Of a stretch of 64,000 bases of DNA, positions 39,571 through 53,100 are shown piece after piece (position 1 is the stretch's first letter; every line of letters starts with the position of its first letter). The notes beneath the pieces are model-generated. The model was not told the origin of the DNA, did no database searches, and was given only the letters and a program-made list of their open reading frames with translations. The stretch covers positions 3,038,001 through 3,102,000 of the forward strand of contig NC_044004.1 of the NCBI RefSeq assembly GCF_900496995.4, written 5' to 3'. The position numbers were made by a program, and so were the translations under genes. Source of the DNA: Aquila chrysaetos chrysaetos (lineage: Eukaryota; Chordata; Aves; Accipitriformes; Accipitridae).

Positions 39571-41183
39571 TTCCAAAACCTGCTTTTATTTACATTTCAA
39601 GTCAAATCACATGCAAACTGTTGTGTTTTTTTTTTTCTTTCCTCGTTTTTCCTTAAGAATAGTGTGATTAGCAAAAAAGACGCATTATTAGAATTTTAAA
39701 ATAGCAATTAAATATACAAAAATATAGCTTACAAAAAAAAAAAACAACCCCCAAAAAACAGCGAACGTTTTAAAAAATATTCTGCTGCAGAATTTGTAGT
39801 GTACAAACACGTCTATGAGGCTCCACGCTCCATAAACAGTCTCGGGAGTCCCGCGGTATTTACAGGAGGGGGGGACGACACCCGGAGCCTTCCCAGCCCT
39901 GCGCCCCATCCTGCACCCTGGGGAGGGGGGGGGCGCTGGGAAAGCCACCGCCGTGTAATACTGACACCCCCCCGCACCCCCCCCCCCCCCAAAAAAAAAA
40001 AAAAAAAAAAAAAAAAAGGAATAAGAGTTGCAAAGATAGAGGGGGACGCTGGGGCGTTTGCTACGGTGCCCGAATTCTCCCCGCGAGGTGGTCAGAGAGG
40101 CGAGGGGGTGGCACAGGCCCCCCCCCCACACCAGGAGCTTTTGCACTTAACGACGGTTGGGTCGGGGTGTTTTGGCAAGGCAAAAAGCTGCCGGCTCATG
40201 CGTCCCTCGCCCAGAAATTCCCCCCGGGGCCAGGCTGAAAGTGATGGGATGAACCCAAAGGGCAGGATTTTTGCCTGCCCCCCCCACCGCCGCCTCCCCG
40301 CCAGGATCGCGCCCATCGGAGGGACTAACGGCCCCGCTGAGGTAGCCCATCGCGCCGAGGAAGGGGACGGGGAGGGCGAGTGGGGTTACCGAAACCCGGG
40401 AGACCCCACGCAACTACCCCCCCCCTGCCATCTCCCGGGGGCGACGCCGGCTTCCCCGCCCCGGTTAGCCCTTTCGGAGGAGCAGCGGGTGCCGAGGAGG
40501 CACCCAACCACCGCGGCACGAACCCCGGCGTCGCTGCGCCGAGACCCAATTTTCTAGGCAGAGGTTGCGAAGGCAAAGGTAACCCTGTTAAAATAAGGGC
40601 AAAGAGGAGAACGGGGCAGGAACCAGCCACGATGCTCCAGGGTGTCCCCGTCCCCCCCCCCACCCCGCGTTTTGGGCATCGTTTTTGGCAGCGGCGGAGG
40701 GGCGCGGGGGGGGGGGGGGCAGCAGGGCTGGGAAGCGTACCGGGGCGTTCGGGGAGGGGGGGGGGAACACACGTCGCGGCGTTGCAGGAGGCTGTCGGGC
40801 ACCGTCGGGTGGCTCGATGCTGCTCCGTCGTGTCCCACGCCGCTTCCCGGCGGACGTCGTGCAGGAGAAGGGATGTGCTGGAAGAAGGATGTCGTGCAGG
40901 CGCCCGCGGAGGACCCGGAGTCCCCTCGACGTCCCGGGAGAGGAATCGAGCCCGGGCTCGAGCGCGAGACCCTTCATCCCGGCGCGGCTCCGCGGAGGCA
41001 AGTTTTTGGGGCGCGGGGCTCTTCCGCTTCGGCCGGCGGGGACGTGCCCCCCCCCATAAAGTGCTCCGGGCTCCCGTCCCGGCCGCCCGCGTCCTCGCCT
41101 GTCCCTCCGTGCTGGTGCCGTAGTGCTTTGGTTGTCTCCGAGTCCCCCGGGCCGGCGGCGGGGCAGTCCCTGGGGCGGCGGAG
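39571..41183 (-). other. RNF24: Probable RNF24 3' UTR
   Basis: Reading leftward from the RNF24 stop, the sequence is GC-rich with many C/G runs down to about 40030. A 14-C plus 27-A block follows at 39977-40017. An AT-rich tail ends at an AATAAA on the minus strand (39590-39585). The AT-rich distal part (39640-39760) resembles a typical conserved 3' UTR end. The UTR would be about 1.6 kb. Overlapping long frames here are chance. Confidence 0.6.
39585..39590 (-). terminator. RNF24: Candidate RNF24 polyadenylation signal
   Basis: The plus-strand TTTATT is AATAAA on the RNF24 strand, set in GTAAATAAAAGC. It is the first clear canonical hexamer at a plausible distance (about 1.6 kb) after the stop codon. 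Confidence 0.55.
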
Positions 41184-44100
41184 CTATACGATGTTCTCTG
41201 CGCCGGGGAGGGGGCCCTGGGGGGGGCCGGGGTCCTGCTTGCTGTGCAGCTGGGCCAGCTGCAGCACCGGCATGTTGCAGAGCGGACACACTTTCCGCAC
41301 TTCCAGCCATTTGATGAGGCACCTGGAGGTGGGGGGGGGGACACACACAGACAACGGGGAGGGGGTTATTACAGGGGTGCTGCAAACCCACCACCCAGCT
41401 TGGTGCTCCGTGCGCCCCGTCGGGGTGGCAGCCACCCCTGTCCCCCCCACGGTGGGTGACGGGCCATGGCCTGGGGGGGGGGCCACGGGCTGGGTAGGAT
41501 CTGTTGTCGCCCTCCCCGGAGCACTGATGCTGCCGAATTTTTAATTTGCCATTTAGGTGCCTGTACATGGTATTAGGACATTTTTGTGTGTGTGTATAGA
41601 CACGTGGATATAATATATTTTTATATATATAACTGATATCTATTCGTAAAGTAGATAAAAAATGTATACACATGCATAAAAAGACATAAAATACATATAT
41701 ACACAAAAAGGTATATATGAATATATTCATTTTATAAATACATAACCTATCAACTGTATATATACATCATATATATACACAACATACATATATAATGTGT
41801 ATATATTGTGCATATAAAATTCACAGTGGTTTACATTTTTATAAGATACATACATATAAAATTTATATATATACATTTTTCTTAGAAGCATAGCCTGAGT
41901 TGGAAGGGACCCATCAGGATCATCGAGGCCAACTCCTGACTCGCCACGGGGCAACCTACAAGTTAAACCCCAAATCCAAGCGCTTTGTCCAAATGCTTTT
42001 TGAACGCCAACAGCCTTGGGGGCCGTGACTGCTTCCCTGGGGAGCTTGTTGCTGTGGTTCTGAATATCTATTTTATAAATATATATAAATTTTGTATATG
42101 TAAAAATATATATATACACACACACAAATGTACATACACATTTTGGAATGTATAAAGTGAAGCGGTTTTGCCCGTTCACGACTGGACTTTTGCTGCTCCA
42201 AAGGCTCCAATTCATTCCATAAAGGGCTTTTGCTGCAATTCCCCTGTTCCCCTGGAATTGGGGTGGGAAGAAACCTTGGAAAGGGGAGCAGAGGCCCCAG
42301 GAGACCTCACACCAAGAGCCTCCTGGGGCCGCTGGGCAGGATTTGGGGCAGCCCAGCTTCCGTGTCCCGTTCCCTGCACTCACTTTCTGTGGAAGGCATG
42401 TTTACAGGGACAGATCCCCAGCTCGTCCTTGGGCTTGAACTCCTCCAAGCAAACGGCGCAGATCTGAAAGACGCGAGAGGTGGAGAGAGAAGGCAGTCAG
42501 CAGCCGGGAAGCATTCTTTTTGCACATACAAACTACACAGGTATCTTCGAACCGGCCAAAATACTCTCCCCGAAAAAACCCTCCCCCTAAGCGATGCCCT
42601 CGGCCAGTTTCTATCTTTTTCCCAGTGCTCGCCTCGCCCCTGCCTTTGCTTGGGGGGGAAAAAAAAGGGCAATTTGGCTTCTGATGCCAGTGAGGGTACA
42701 CTGCAGGGAGAGAGCGATACCTCCTAGTACCACAGGGAAAGCAAATGCCTCTTTTGCTATAAACCCTCTGTTTTGACCAGGAAACTGCTTTTTTTTTTTT
42801 GTCCCCTGTGCTGCAGAAGTCACGTTTGGGAGGTTTCTGTATTGCAGAGGGGTGAAATCCCCCCTAAAGCCTTCCCAGATTTCGCTGCCCCGGCTTTGGG
42901 ATTGCAGGCTGAGCCTTGGGTCTCCCTTTCCCGGTGGATGGGACCCTGGAGCCTCCCCCAGGAGCCGCAGCCACAAGGCTGGGATGTGTTTTGATGTGCC
43001 AGGAGGCTTTAGGGTGCAGGGGGATGGATCCATGCTGCTGCTTGGTCCCTGGGACTGAGCTGCATCCCCAGGGGTAACTCTGGGAAGAGGAAAAGGCAAA
43101 GGGTGCATCTCCGCCCCGGGGCTGGGAAGGTTGGTGGCTGTTTTCCCACTGGGCAAGAGACCCAGCCGAAATCTCCTTCCCCCATGCTGCTGGTTCTTCC
43201 TGACTCATTTTGGATATTCCTGGGGATTTTGTATATGTTTTTCCCAGCCCCCCTCCCCTGCCCCCCCAGCCTGGGAGTCTCCAGCAGTCCGAAACAAGGG
43301 CCAGCCCCGCTGCCAAAAGCCTTCGGGATGAAGCAGGCGGCTGGCAAGCACGGCCGGAGGCTCCCGGCTTTCCCAGGGACACGGCGCCCGTCGATACTTT
43401 CCAGCCACCCAAAGCTCGTCGGAGACTTTTTTATTGAGCGAGCAAATGCTGGCGTAGCTGCTCGGATCGGTCCCCGAGGAACACACACATCTTGAGCCCC
43501 GTGAAAGCCAGGGAGAGGCAGCGTGATGGAAAAAAGAGGAAAAACAAACCCAGAAACGTGGGGCTGAAGAGCTTGGCGGGGACTTTCCCCTCTGCAAGGC
43601 TCCGGGCGAGCCCTGGCAGCCATCCCGTGTTGTTGCAAAATCCCCCCTGCGCTCCGCTTTCCAGAACCGCTTACTGTAAATACCAAAATCCAAATGCCCA
43701 AAAAGGGATGTTTTGGAAGGGGCTGGAGCAAAACCCTTCCAGCCTTTCCCAAATCCCAGGGAAGAGTTGGAGCTGCTCTATCCCCTTCCCCATGGACCCC
43801 TTCGTCTTCCCTGAAAGCGTTTGGGCTGGGAGAGCTGTGGCGAGCCGGGAACAGAGGTGACGGAGGAGGAGGACGGAAGGTTAGCACTGCCATTCCCAGC
43901 TCCGGCATGCTCCCAAATCCCCCCCGCAAGGAGCTTCTCACTGCGGGAAGTGCTTTTAAGTCTGCGTGCCTGCAAAAAACCCCACTGCAAGTCAATTTAA
44001 TGCGAGCGGATCAGAAATAGGGGCCTCAAGCCTTGGCTGCAGGGAGCGTAGGGTGAGGATGAAATGTGGGACGGGCTCTCGTTGCTCTGCTCGGGGAATT

Positions 44101-47100
44101 AAAAATAAAATAGCAGCTTATAAACAAATGGAGCTGGTATTTAACAGACAAGCGGACTCGTGTCTCGGATGCGGGTGGGCATTTTTGTTGTCATTAGGGG
44201 AAATAAATCCAGCCCGTGTTTGAAGCAGGGTTTGAGCAGCTTCCTGCTCAACTTCAGCATGAAAAATGGTCTGTAAATAGGGACACTTAGCCCTAAAAGA
44301 GCCTGGAAACCTGCAGAGAACAACCAACGTGTTTTAAACCTGAAGGGGCAGGTACGTAGAGGTGGATTAGGGTAACACTGTTACTCCGAGACGTGTTTCA
44401 GTCTCTGGAGATCCTCTTAACTCATTAACACAGAGGGACCCAGCAAGGAGCCACTGCTGTGTCCACATCGTGGGGCCGGGGCCGGCGCTGGTGCAATTCC
44501 CCCTGCAAAGTTTAAATGCAAAGTCCGCCGGGGCTTTGACTTATGGCTGCCGCGGGCTCTGCCCTCCTCCCAAAACCGAGAAGAAACCCGCATGGTTTTG
44601 GGGCTGGAAAAAAGGGGTTTTAATTCTTAATACGTCCAAGTAGTCATCCCTTTGCCTGCCTCTTCCAGCCAGCTCTCCTCCGCAAAGCAGGAGCGCGAGG
44701 GGCAGAAGTCTAGGGAACGTGTTTATCTTTGATTTCAATTAAATCCCAGCAGAGTTTACTCTGCCCAAGTAACGCGGCTGGCAGAGATGTGCTGGATATC
44801 ATCATGCTCTGACGGTGGCGAGGCAGAGCGGGGCTGGAGGGGGCATAACCGTCAAGGGACACTGTTTATACACAGCTTAGCCTGCATCTGCCTCCCCTTT
44901 TATACACAGATTTTTATCGCAGTGATAATAATAATGCAATAAATAATAAAAATAATAATGTAGTAAATAATAATAATGCAGTAAAAGCTAAAGGGGATCC
45001 AGAAGGAGGAGGGAGATGGTTTAATGCAGACCCCCTTTGCAGATGTGCTTTTACCGGCTGCATAAACAAGCAATTAGACTTGCTCAAAGAGAAAAGCAGC
45101 ATCAGGAGCTGCTGTTAACCTACCCTGGCCGTGTTCCCTGTAATGAGGTAGGAGGCTGCAGAGCAAACCCCGCTGCTGGCAGCAAGCGGGCGGTGATGCC
45201 GGCACACCTCTGCAGCCGGATAAAATCACCGCAAACACCCCGTGCTGCCCCCAGGCACTCACAGACCAGGACGAAGGCTTTGAGGCTTTGGAGTGCCCCG
45301 TTTCTCCAAAAACAAGTAAAGCAGTTGTGCTTTCCAGATTTCCAAAGCACACTAGCTGTGTGTTTTGCTCCCGATGGAGTTAATTTTGAGTTTTTGCAGC
45401 CTCCTGCCTGTGCCAGCCTTTGCCTGTCCTCCATCCCCTCCCCAGTGCGAGGAAGAGGAGGGTGAGGGAGTCTTTGCCGCTACGCTACCGCCCCAAGGAC
45501 GTACTCACCTCGTGTAGGTTCAGCTCCTTCACCTTCTCCTTGAGTATAACCTGTAAGACAGAGCGCCAGGGTCAGGACACAGCTTCTGCCATGAGCATTC
45601 GCAGGAAAAAATCTCCGTAAAGAGAGATCCCGTTTAGCGTCCCAGTAGAACTGGAAACCCCCAGTAAACCCGACACAGCCAGCGAGCACATCGGGTCTTT
45701 ACCCCTGTGCAGAAACAGGAGGAAGGCAGCGCTGGCACAGCTATAAGCACTAACATGAGGACCAAATCCAGGAGGTCTCCTCCCAAATTTAAACCTCCTG
45801 GGCTCCCACACTCTGCAACAAGCTCCTGCAGGGACATCTGCCACTTCGTTTTCACTTCATCCAGGCTAAACACCTGGAGAGGGCTATAAATCCAGGACAA
45901 CCATGTGTTATTGTATCAGCCCAACTCCACCCGGTTTCCTGCTCCAACGACAGATCGGAGGCAGAAAAATTACACAAGCCCCGGAGAAAACAGGACATTG
46001 AAGCAGCAACCTGACACCAACCTCTTGGCCGTGTTTATTTTAACAAGGGCGCTGGCGCGTGTGGGCGCATGCAGAAAACAGCTGGGTTTGCCAAGGTGAT
46101 GTGGAGGTGTTCCCTACGAGATCCCCATGGCTGCGAGTGGTCCAGAGCAGCTGGGTCCAACCCGGGGAGCAGATTCGGACCCCACAAAACATCGTTTGAT
46201 TGCTGGGGAAGTGACGGCATTACTGCTCACCAGCGGGAAATAACGTGAGGGTTTGGAGAGGTTGCCCAGTTGAGGTGCTCCAGGGGTGGAGATGTCCCCA
46301 CCGCTCAGGAACCTCATCTGAAAATGCGAAGACCTGCAGACTAACAGGTGAGAGATGCTCCTGGGGTGCCCAGCTGGTAGAAAAAAATTAGATCAGCAGG
46401 GACAGAGATTTGCCCGGGTGTTACAACTTCTCTTCGAAGAGCAAAAGCCTCCAAAGGAGAAGAACAACACAAGGAAACCTGCAGGAGTGACTACTCCAAC
46501 GTGGATATGGCGCTAAGCCGAAGGGGAGAAGAAGACAACTTACTGTGTATCATCTCACCTGTTTGTAGGCGTAAAGCTCTTTGTGTGCTTGATGTCTGAG
46601 CCTGCAATCAAAATAGGGAGAAACATGAAGACAGGTAAAAAAAATCAGGATTACTGTAATACCCCAAACATTTCATTTCCCCGCTTTCCAGATTAAATAT
46701 ATATATATTTAATTTTTCATTTTGGAACCGAGAATGGCCACATGAAATGACGCATTTAAGCAACAACCAGCTTTCCCTGTAGCTGGGAGGGCAACATCTC
46801 CATCCAGAAGCAGGCAACCTCCTCCCCTTTTCCTCTTTCAACCTCCTCAATTTTCCACACAGACATCACCTGCACTTTGTTAAGTCATCACCTGCTTTGT
46901 TAAGACCAGCAAAAGCTGTTGAGTAAATCACGAGCTGCCATAAATACCCCCAGTTTCCAACCGCTTCTGCTGCCAACCATTTCTAGACTGGACGCGGCAC
47001 CTTTTTCCAAGCGATGGGTATTCAGACCTGAGGAAAGCTCTGCTCCCTCTTGAGCAAGGACGGGGAAGGAAACGTCCCCGCTCAGAGGTTTCCCACCGAA

Positions 47101-50100
47101 GCCCCCATCATTCTGCTTGGGTGATGTTAGTTTCCTCAAACACAGCTTTATCTTCTATCACAAGATCAATCGTGCTGCTTCTGCCTCCCAAACGCTCAGG
47201 AAGAAGCATTCAACAAAAGGTCATCCATCTGGCTGAGCAAGCAAAGGATGGCTATTTATCCGAAGACAACACCAGAGCAGAAAGCTTTGGAAAAGAAGCA
47301 GCGGGACATCTTCCATCTCTTGCCTCCTATCACGGGGGGGGACAACTTAATAACCAGAGATAACGAGCTGCCAAAAACTGCAGGAGAACGAACCTGTATC
47401 TTGGGATTTTTTGTTTTGGGGTTGATTTTTTTTATCAGGAGAGCAGACGAGGGTGCGCTATGTTAAAGCACAGGGTGACAAGCCCACGCAATCTTGCCCT
47501 GGGGCCAGAGTCGATGCAGCGGTGGAGCAAAATCAGGATTATAAATTGCATAAGCTGCTTCCCCCCACCTACCTTTCGAAGCACCATGGTCAGCACAGTT
47601 TTGGGTTTTTGGGTGTTTTTTTTTTTACCCAACAGCATCCATTCCTGGAGCAAATCAAGGGACGGAGATGGAGGGGATGAACCTATTCCAAAAACACCTG
47701 CTGCAGCGGGAAGTCCAGCTGGTGGCAGCAGGAATTTGAAGCCACAAGCAAAGGGCTGGTCCCATCCCCTCCCTCCCCAGCCTCCCCTCTCCAGGACGCA
47801 TGGCCTTTGTCCCCATTCCTAAGGACTGAGCAAAACAGCAAACATACACACATCACATCCCTCCATAGTTTTCAGTTCAAACTATTATTAATAAAACATC
47901 TTTCCACAGCAGAACAAGCAGCAGCCCATTTCCCGCAGCCCATTTCCCACAGCCCAGTGGAGTGCTCTGCAGGTATCAGCTGGCTGGAGAAGCTGATTAT
48001 GCTCCTAAAATAAATACGTTTTAAAAAAAACCAACCAACTAATATTGCTTCTCATTACAAGACATGGCATTTAGTGAAGTGCTCTGGAAACTCGAGAGGG
48101 AAGTCATCGAGGATAAAGAGTTGGCCAAGGACCTTTAATAAGATGTCAATGTGTGTCTGCAGGGCTTGGACAGCGAGTATTTTCCCCAGCTAGCCTTGAG
48201 CGTGATTTCAAATGGGAAACCCCTTGTCTGTAATTTCACTTCTCTGAAAATATTCTGGGGGCTGTCTCAAACCCCAGCTGTTTCACCCTGAGCTCTCAGA
48301 GGCCTTCTGATCCTGCAAGGCTGCAGTGAGCGAGTTATAAAAATAGGATGTAAAAATATTATCTCTGTCCTTTTTGCTTGAAAACACCCTCCCCAAACGT
48401 CATGGGCCTTAAAAGTCAAGGAATGGGTAAAAATGCACCTTAATGCTTCCGGGAGAGTTGCAGTAAGTCAGCTCCTGAGCCCTGAATTTAGTGGGGAGCC
48501 ATCCCACCTCCTCTAATGATGCTGCCTGGCAGAGAACCTGCCTGCAGAGCCACAGATAAAATTGCAGCAGGCAGGAAGGAGAAGGCTGGGGTTTCATCCC
48601 TCCGCCAACGACCCTGAGCAGAAACACAAGCAGAAGATGCACGAACAATAGCGAAAACAGGATGAAACCGGCCCGATCCGCAGGGATCCCGCCGGCTGGG
48701 AAACTGGTTATGAAACACAGATGGGGCAAAGCAAGATGCGTGGCTGGAGACTGCATACAAGGGGAAAAACTCTCCCAGTACGGAAAAAAGCATGTCTTAC
48801 GGAGCACCGAGTGGCCGCCGAGACATTGGCCCCGATAAGCCAAAGCCACCGGAGGGAACGTGTCACGCAGAACAAGCCCAAGCATCTGCGGATACCGTGG
48901 AGGTATCTGGACCAGCGATGGGGAAGAAGCAACCACCTGGCCACAGATCCGTGCAGCTCTGTGCCATCGGAGCACGGATGCTACAAAGCCACGGGCTGGT
49001 GCTGAGCTAGACGGGGAGACTTTGCCAAAAAGAAAAAAAAACCAACAACAACAAAAACCCAAAACTCCCTGAAGGTTACGGGGAACGGCACGAGCACATC
49101 TGGTCCCGAAGCGTGCAAGCTCGGTCTGCTCCTCCGTACTTTCCTTTCGAAGCCAGGATCCTGGGCCAGATGGATCCCGGTCGGACCTAGCGCAGCTGTC
49201 ATAACGAGACCCCGGGTCCTGGCAAGCGTTACTCCCCATCGGACCGAGGGCTTCATCCATCTCGTGTCAAGAGCTGCGACTCTGGAGGAATTTCTGGCAG
49301 ATGGCTGATTTAGATAAGGGACCACACAGCATCTTAAAAGCCAGCGCGTGGCTGGATACCGTGCGTGCACGCACGCCATCACCCATCCCTGAATTTAATA
49401 ACTGCCTCTCGTGGATTTTGTGATCTCTTCCCAAACTTTCCATGCCTCCCGCAGGAAAGGGAGCACTCCATTTATCTGGGTGACTCCAAATCATCTATAG
49501 CAAGCCAACAACTATGGGAATAAAATGCAGAGGAAACAACTTTTTGCAGGTTTACCTCCAAGATCTGCTTATTTAACGCTTTACAGTAGAAAGAGTAGAA
49601 AGCTACCGGGCACTGGCTCTTTGCCCCGTCACTGCATCGCTCTCCCCAGCCCAGTCCGGCTCCTTGGGCTCTCCAAACCCAACCACTGAGTTTGATCCTG
49701 GCAAGTTTGAACGCAGAAGGAAAAAGCCCTGTAAAAAATAGCTTTTTAAGGGCTACGTACCCTGTGCCTCCTGTAGACTTTGAGCCGCTCCAGTCTGAGC
49801 AGAGACGAGCCCTGTGCAACCCACAGCAAAGCACAGGTAGAGAGGATGCTACAGCTTTTATCCAGGATGAGCGTGCACACCTTCCAAATGCTTGGCAAGC
49901 ACAGCATTTCGCTCAGCATCCTTCTGAATTGGGTTTTAGGGGACTGAAGGCAACAGGAGGTTGTTACCGTTTATCAATTCAGCAGAGATCAGACACAAAT
50001 GGCTGCCTGCAAAATTTCTTTTTCTTCCCTTTTTTTTCCCCTCATTTTTCCAAGCAGAGGCAGCAGCCGTGAGAGTGCGACCCTTGCTTTATACTGGAGT

Positions 50101-53100
50101 GGTTTGCAGTGGCAGAAGAGGTTGAGATTCGCCTGGACTGCACACAGACAGCGATGATGTTTGCTTAGCTTTTGGCTGAAATTCCTATTGGACTCCATTT
50201 TGAGCCAACCCGATTAAAAACATCACTCCTTCCTCCCGTTGGACTGGGCAGCACACTCCGTATTGACACAGTTGCGAAGCGCAGCCCACATGCCCTCCTC
50301 CTCTGGCGCATGCTTTATTTAATGCCGTCAGCTCTGTGATTAGAGGTAAATACACCAGATATTGGCTCTTCCACACTCCGGATGCCTCCCCAGCCGGGGA
50401 TGCGGAGAAGGGCTGCATGGGATGCTCTGATCCAGAGCAGGCGATGAGAACCAGGGCCCGAAGGATGGTGTCATGAGCTCCGCTTGTTATTTGCCAATAT
50501 TTGCAGATGTGAGAGTCACGAGAGAAGAGGGAGAGGATGGGCTGCGTTGCCTCTGCACCTAAGCAGGGCCTGGAAAAGCCACGAGCCGCTGTTACCTGCA
50601 AATAACCCTCACGGGTGCAAAGCGGAGCCCTGGAGCTCCCGAGGGGATCGTACTTGCCCGCACCCCTCTGCCCTGGGTCGGTTTCTCTGTGACGACATGG
50701 TTTGATCCATGCTGCATCTGCTTGTTAAATTAACACCTCTCTTTTATACAGCCTCCAGATGCAATTCTGTATTAAAGCCACGCATCTCATTGCAGAAGGG
50801 GTCAGGAATGCATGGGGTAATCCAGGAGGCTTTAGCAGCTGGTTCAGGACGGGGAAAAATTCAACTTAAATTCAATATCTTACTTTGTATACCAAATCCT
50901 CCTGCTGCAAGGCTACGGGTATTTGCTTGCTACGCAGCCAGACACCAGCAATGCTTTGGCGTTAAATGGCAAAGCCTTCCTGGAGCAATCATTTGGGATG
51001 CTCTGCACTTGCAGGCACATGGTCCTCATCCCGCTGTCCATCTACAAGGCTTTTCGAATCACGCCAAAGCTCAAGCTTTTCTGCCCCACACAAGCTGAGA
51101 TTACACAGCAAATTCAAAGGAGGTGGATGCTTCTGGGGCACATCGGCACACCTAAAACCCATGGTATGGCGAAACCCTCCAAAATGGGGGCTGGAGGATT
51201 CTTGTTTGGCTCTGTTTTGCCAATAATAGAGCTAGCAGTGGTGGTCTGAGGAGCAATTTGTAGAGTCTCTGTAGAGTTTAGGGCTATAAAGGGATCATTA
51301 GATGATCTAATCCAACCTCCCATCTATCATAGTTCGTTAAATAGCACTTTGTTACTCCTGGGAATGGGAGCCAAAACGTCTCATCCAGAAAGGTCCTCTG
51401 TCTTGATTTAAAGACATGAAGAGACGAAGGATTTGCCACTTCCCTTGCTGGCTAGTTTCACCCGTTACTCACCCTCTCTCTTACAACACGCCTCCAACTT
51501 CTAAATTTAAAGATTTTCTGGCTTGATCTTCCAGACATTACTACTTGTTATTTCTTCTTTGGGGCAGAACACACCCAGCAAGACCCAGTGCCCAGGAAAA
51601 TACTCTGAAAGTCCAAACACTTTTTCATTTTGCAAGTGAGCCATATAGATTCAAGCTCAATCTGGGCAAAACACGTCCTTGAGCCTTCTGAACACCATTT
51701 GTTTATTTTTTTTGCATCCCCTCCCATTGGCATCCCAATTAAAATGCAAACACTGGACACAGATGCAATATCCCAGCACAGACCTTGTTAACATCAAGTA
51801 CTGAGATACAAATTGCCAGGTGGGGGATGACCCCTCGATCTATTTCTGCCTTGTCTGCCGGGGTGGACAGATACATTGCACCTTCAAACACCCTTTTCTT
51901 GTGCATAATTGCAGGCAAAAATAAAGATACGATGCCCAGGGAGCCCAAATCACGCCTGGGTAAGCCTGGATTTGGGCTCACCTGCAAGTTTTATGAGGTT
52001 TTGCTTTGTACAGAGCTGAAAATAGGCAGAAATTATCAAATATTTAGAAGGCGACATTGAAATCTTGCTTCCCTGGTCTACAAAAGCAGGACAAAACATT
52101 TTCAACACCCTCTGGGTAGAAAACCTGGTGGGACTGGCTGCTGTGAGCCAGCCAGATGCAGCCTCCGTGGTGCAAGAAGAGACCAGGTGCCTGTCTTACA
52201 GGGACGGATGGAGGGAATGCAATGGATATACGGCTAGCAGGGAGCTGGGGCCATCTGAAAAGCCAGAGGGCAGGGAAAGGGGATGGAAAAGCTCTTCGGC
52301 AACTTGGCAGGAGAACTCTGGGTGCGCAGGATTTCGGCAGCCGCTGCCAGCACAGAGATGCCCTGTGCTCCTGGCCACAGGGAGAGGCACAGCCAGCCCC
52401 GCATCCCAGGTTATCAGCACAACTTGCCCCCATCACCACCTCAATTCCCAGGCACCACATTTTTCCCCACTTGCCTCTTGCTTTCCTTCCGGCAGGAAGA
52501 GTTTCTCCTCTTAATTAGTGGCCCAACTCACTCCCCAGTGGCCCATAAAATAATTAAAACAAGCCCCAAACTGGAACAACCTTTAACCCTCCTGCCCCGC
52601 TCCCCATCGTTCAGATTAACAAATCAACTCTGCATCATTAATCTCTAAACTGCGCTGTTGAATGAGCAATTTGTGTACAATAACGAACAGAGCAGGTATT
52701 AAACATTTCTTAAGCACACAGTACACAAGTTACTCATTAAAGAGGAAAACGTGTTGAAACATTAAGCAGAAAGCAGCAACCATAAAACATCCCTTTCCAG
52801 TCTTTCTGAGAAGCCAACCATATTTTCATGCCTGTTTGAGCATACATATATCTCCTGTTTTAAAGCGGATAATGCAATTGCCTTGCAGGACTGGTAACTC
52901 CAAGACGTGTTGGGCAGACGGCGTTCAGCGCTCGCTGCGTACGCGCTAGGTCTGTTAGCTCTATTAGGGATGAACGTTGAGTCTGACACTACATGGCTGA
53001 GCAAATTCTTTGACGATGAGGGCAAGTTAAACCACTTCAGGGGTCACATCAGGTTGGCACGAGACGCACCGCGGAAAGACAAGGTGATGCCATCCTCTTT

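Noticed and set aside
40380-41544. Plus-strand frames of 247 and 300 codons
   Set aside because: Antisense shadows of the GC-rich RNF24 3' end, made of Gly/Arg/Pro low complexity with no motif.
40325-41730. Minus-strand frames of 339 and 380 codons around RNF24's last exon
   Set aside because: They cover the last RNF24 exon and 3' UTR in wrong frames. The high GC content lacks stops by chance and splice-confirmed RNF24 explains the region.
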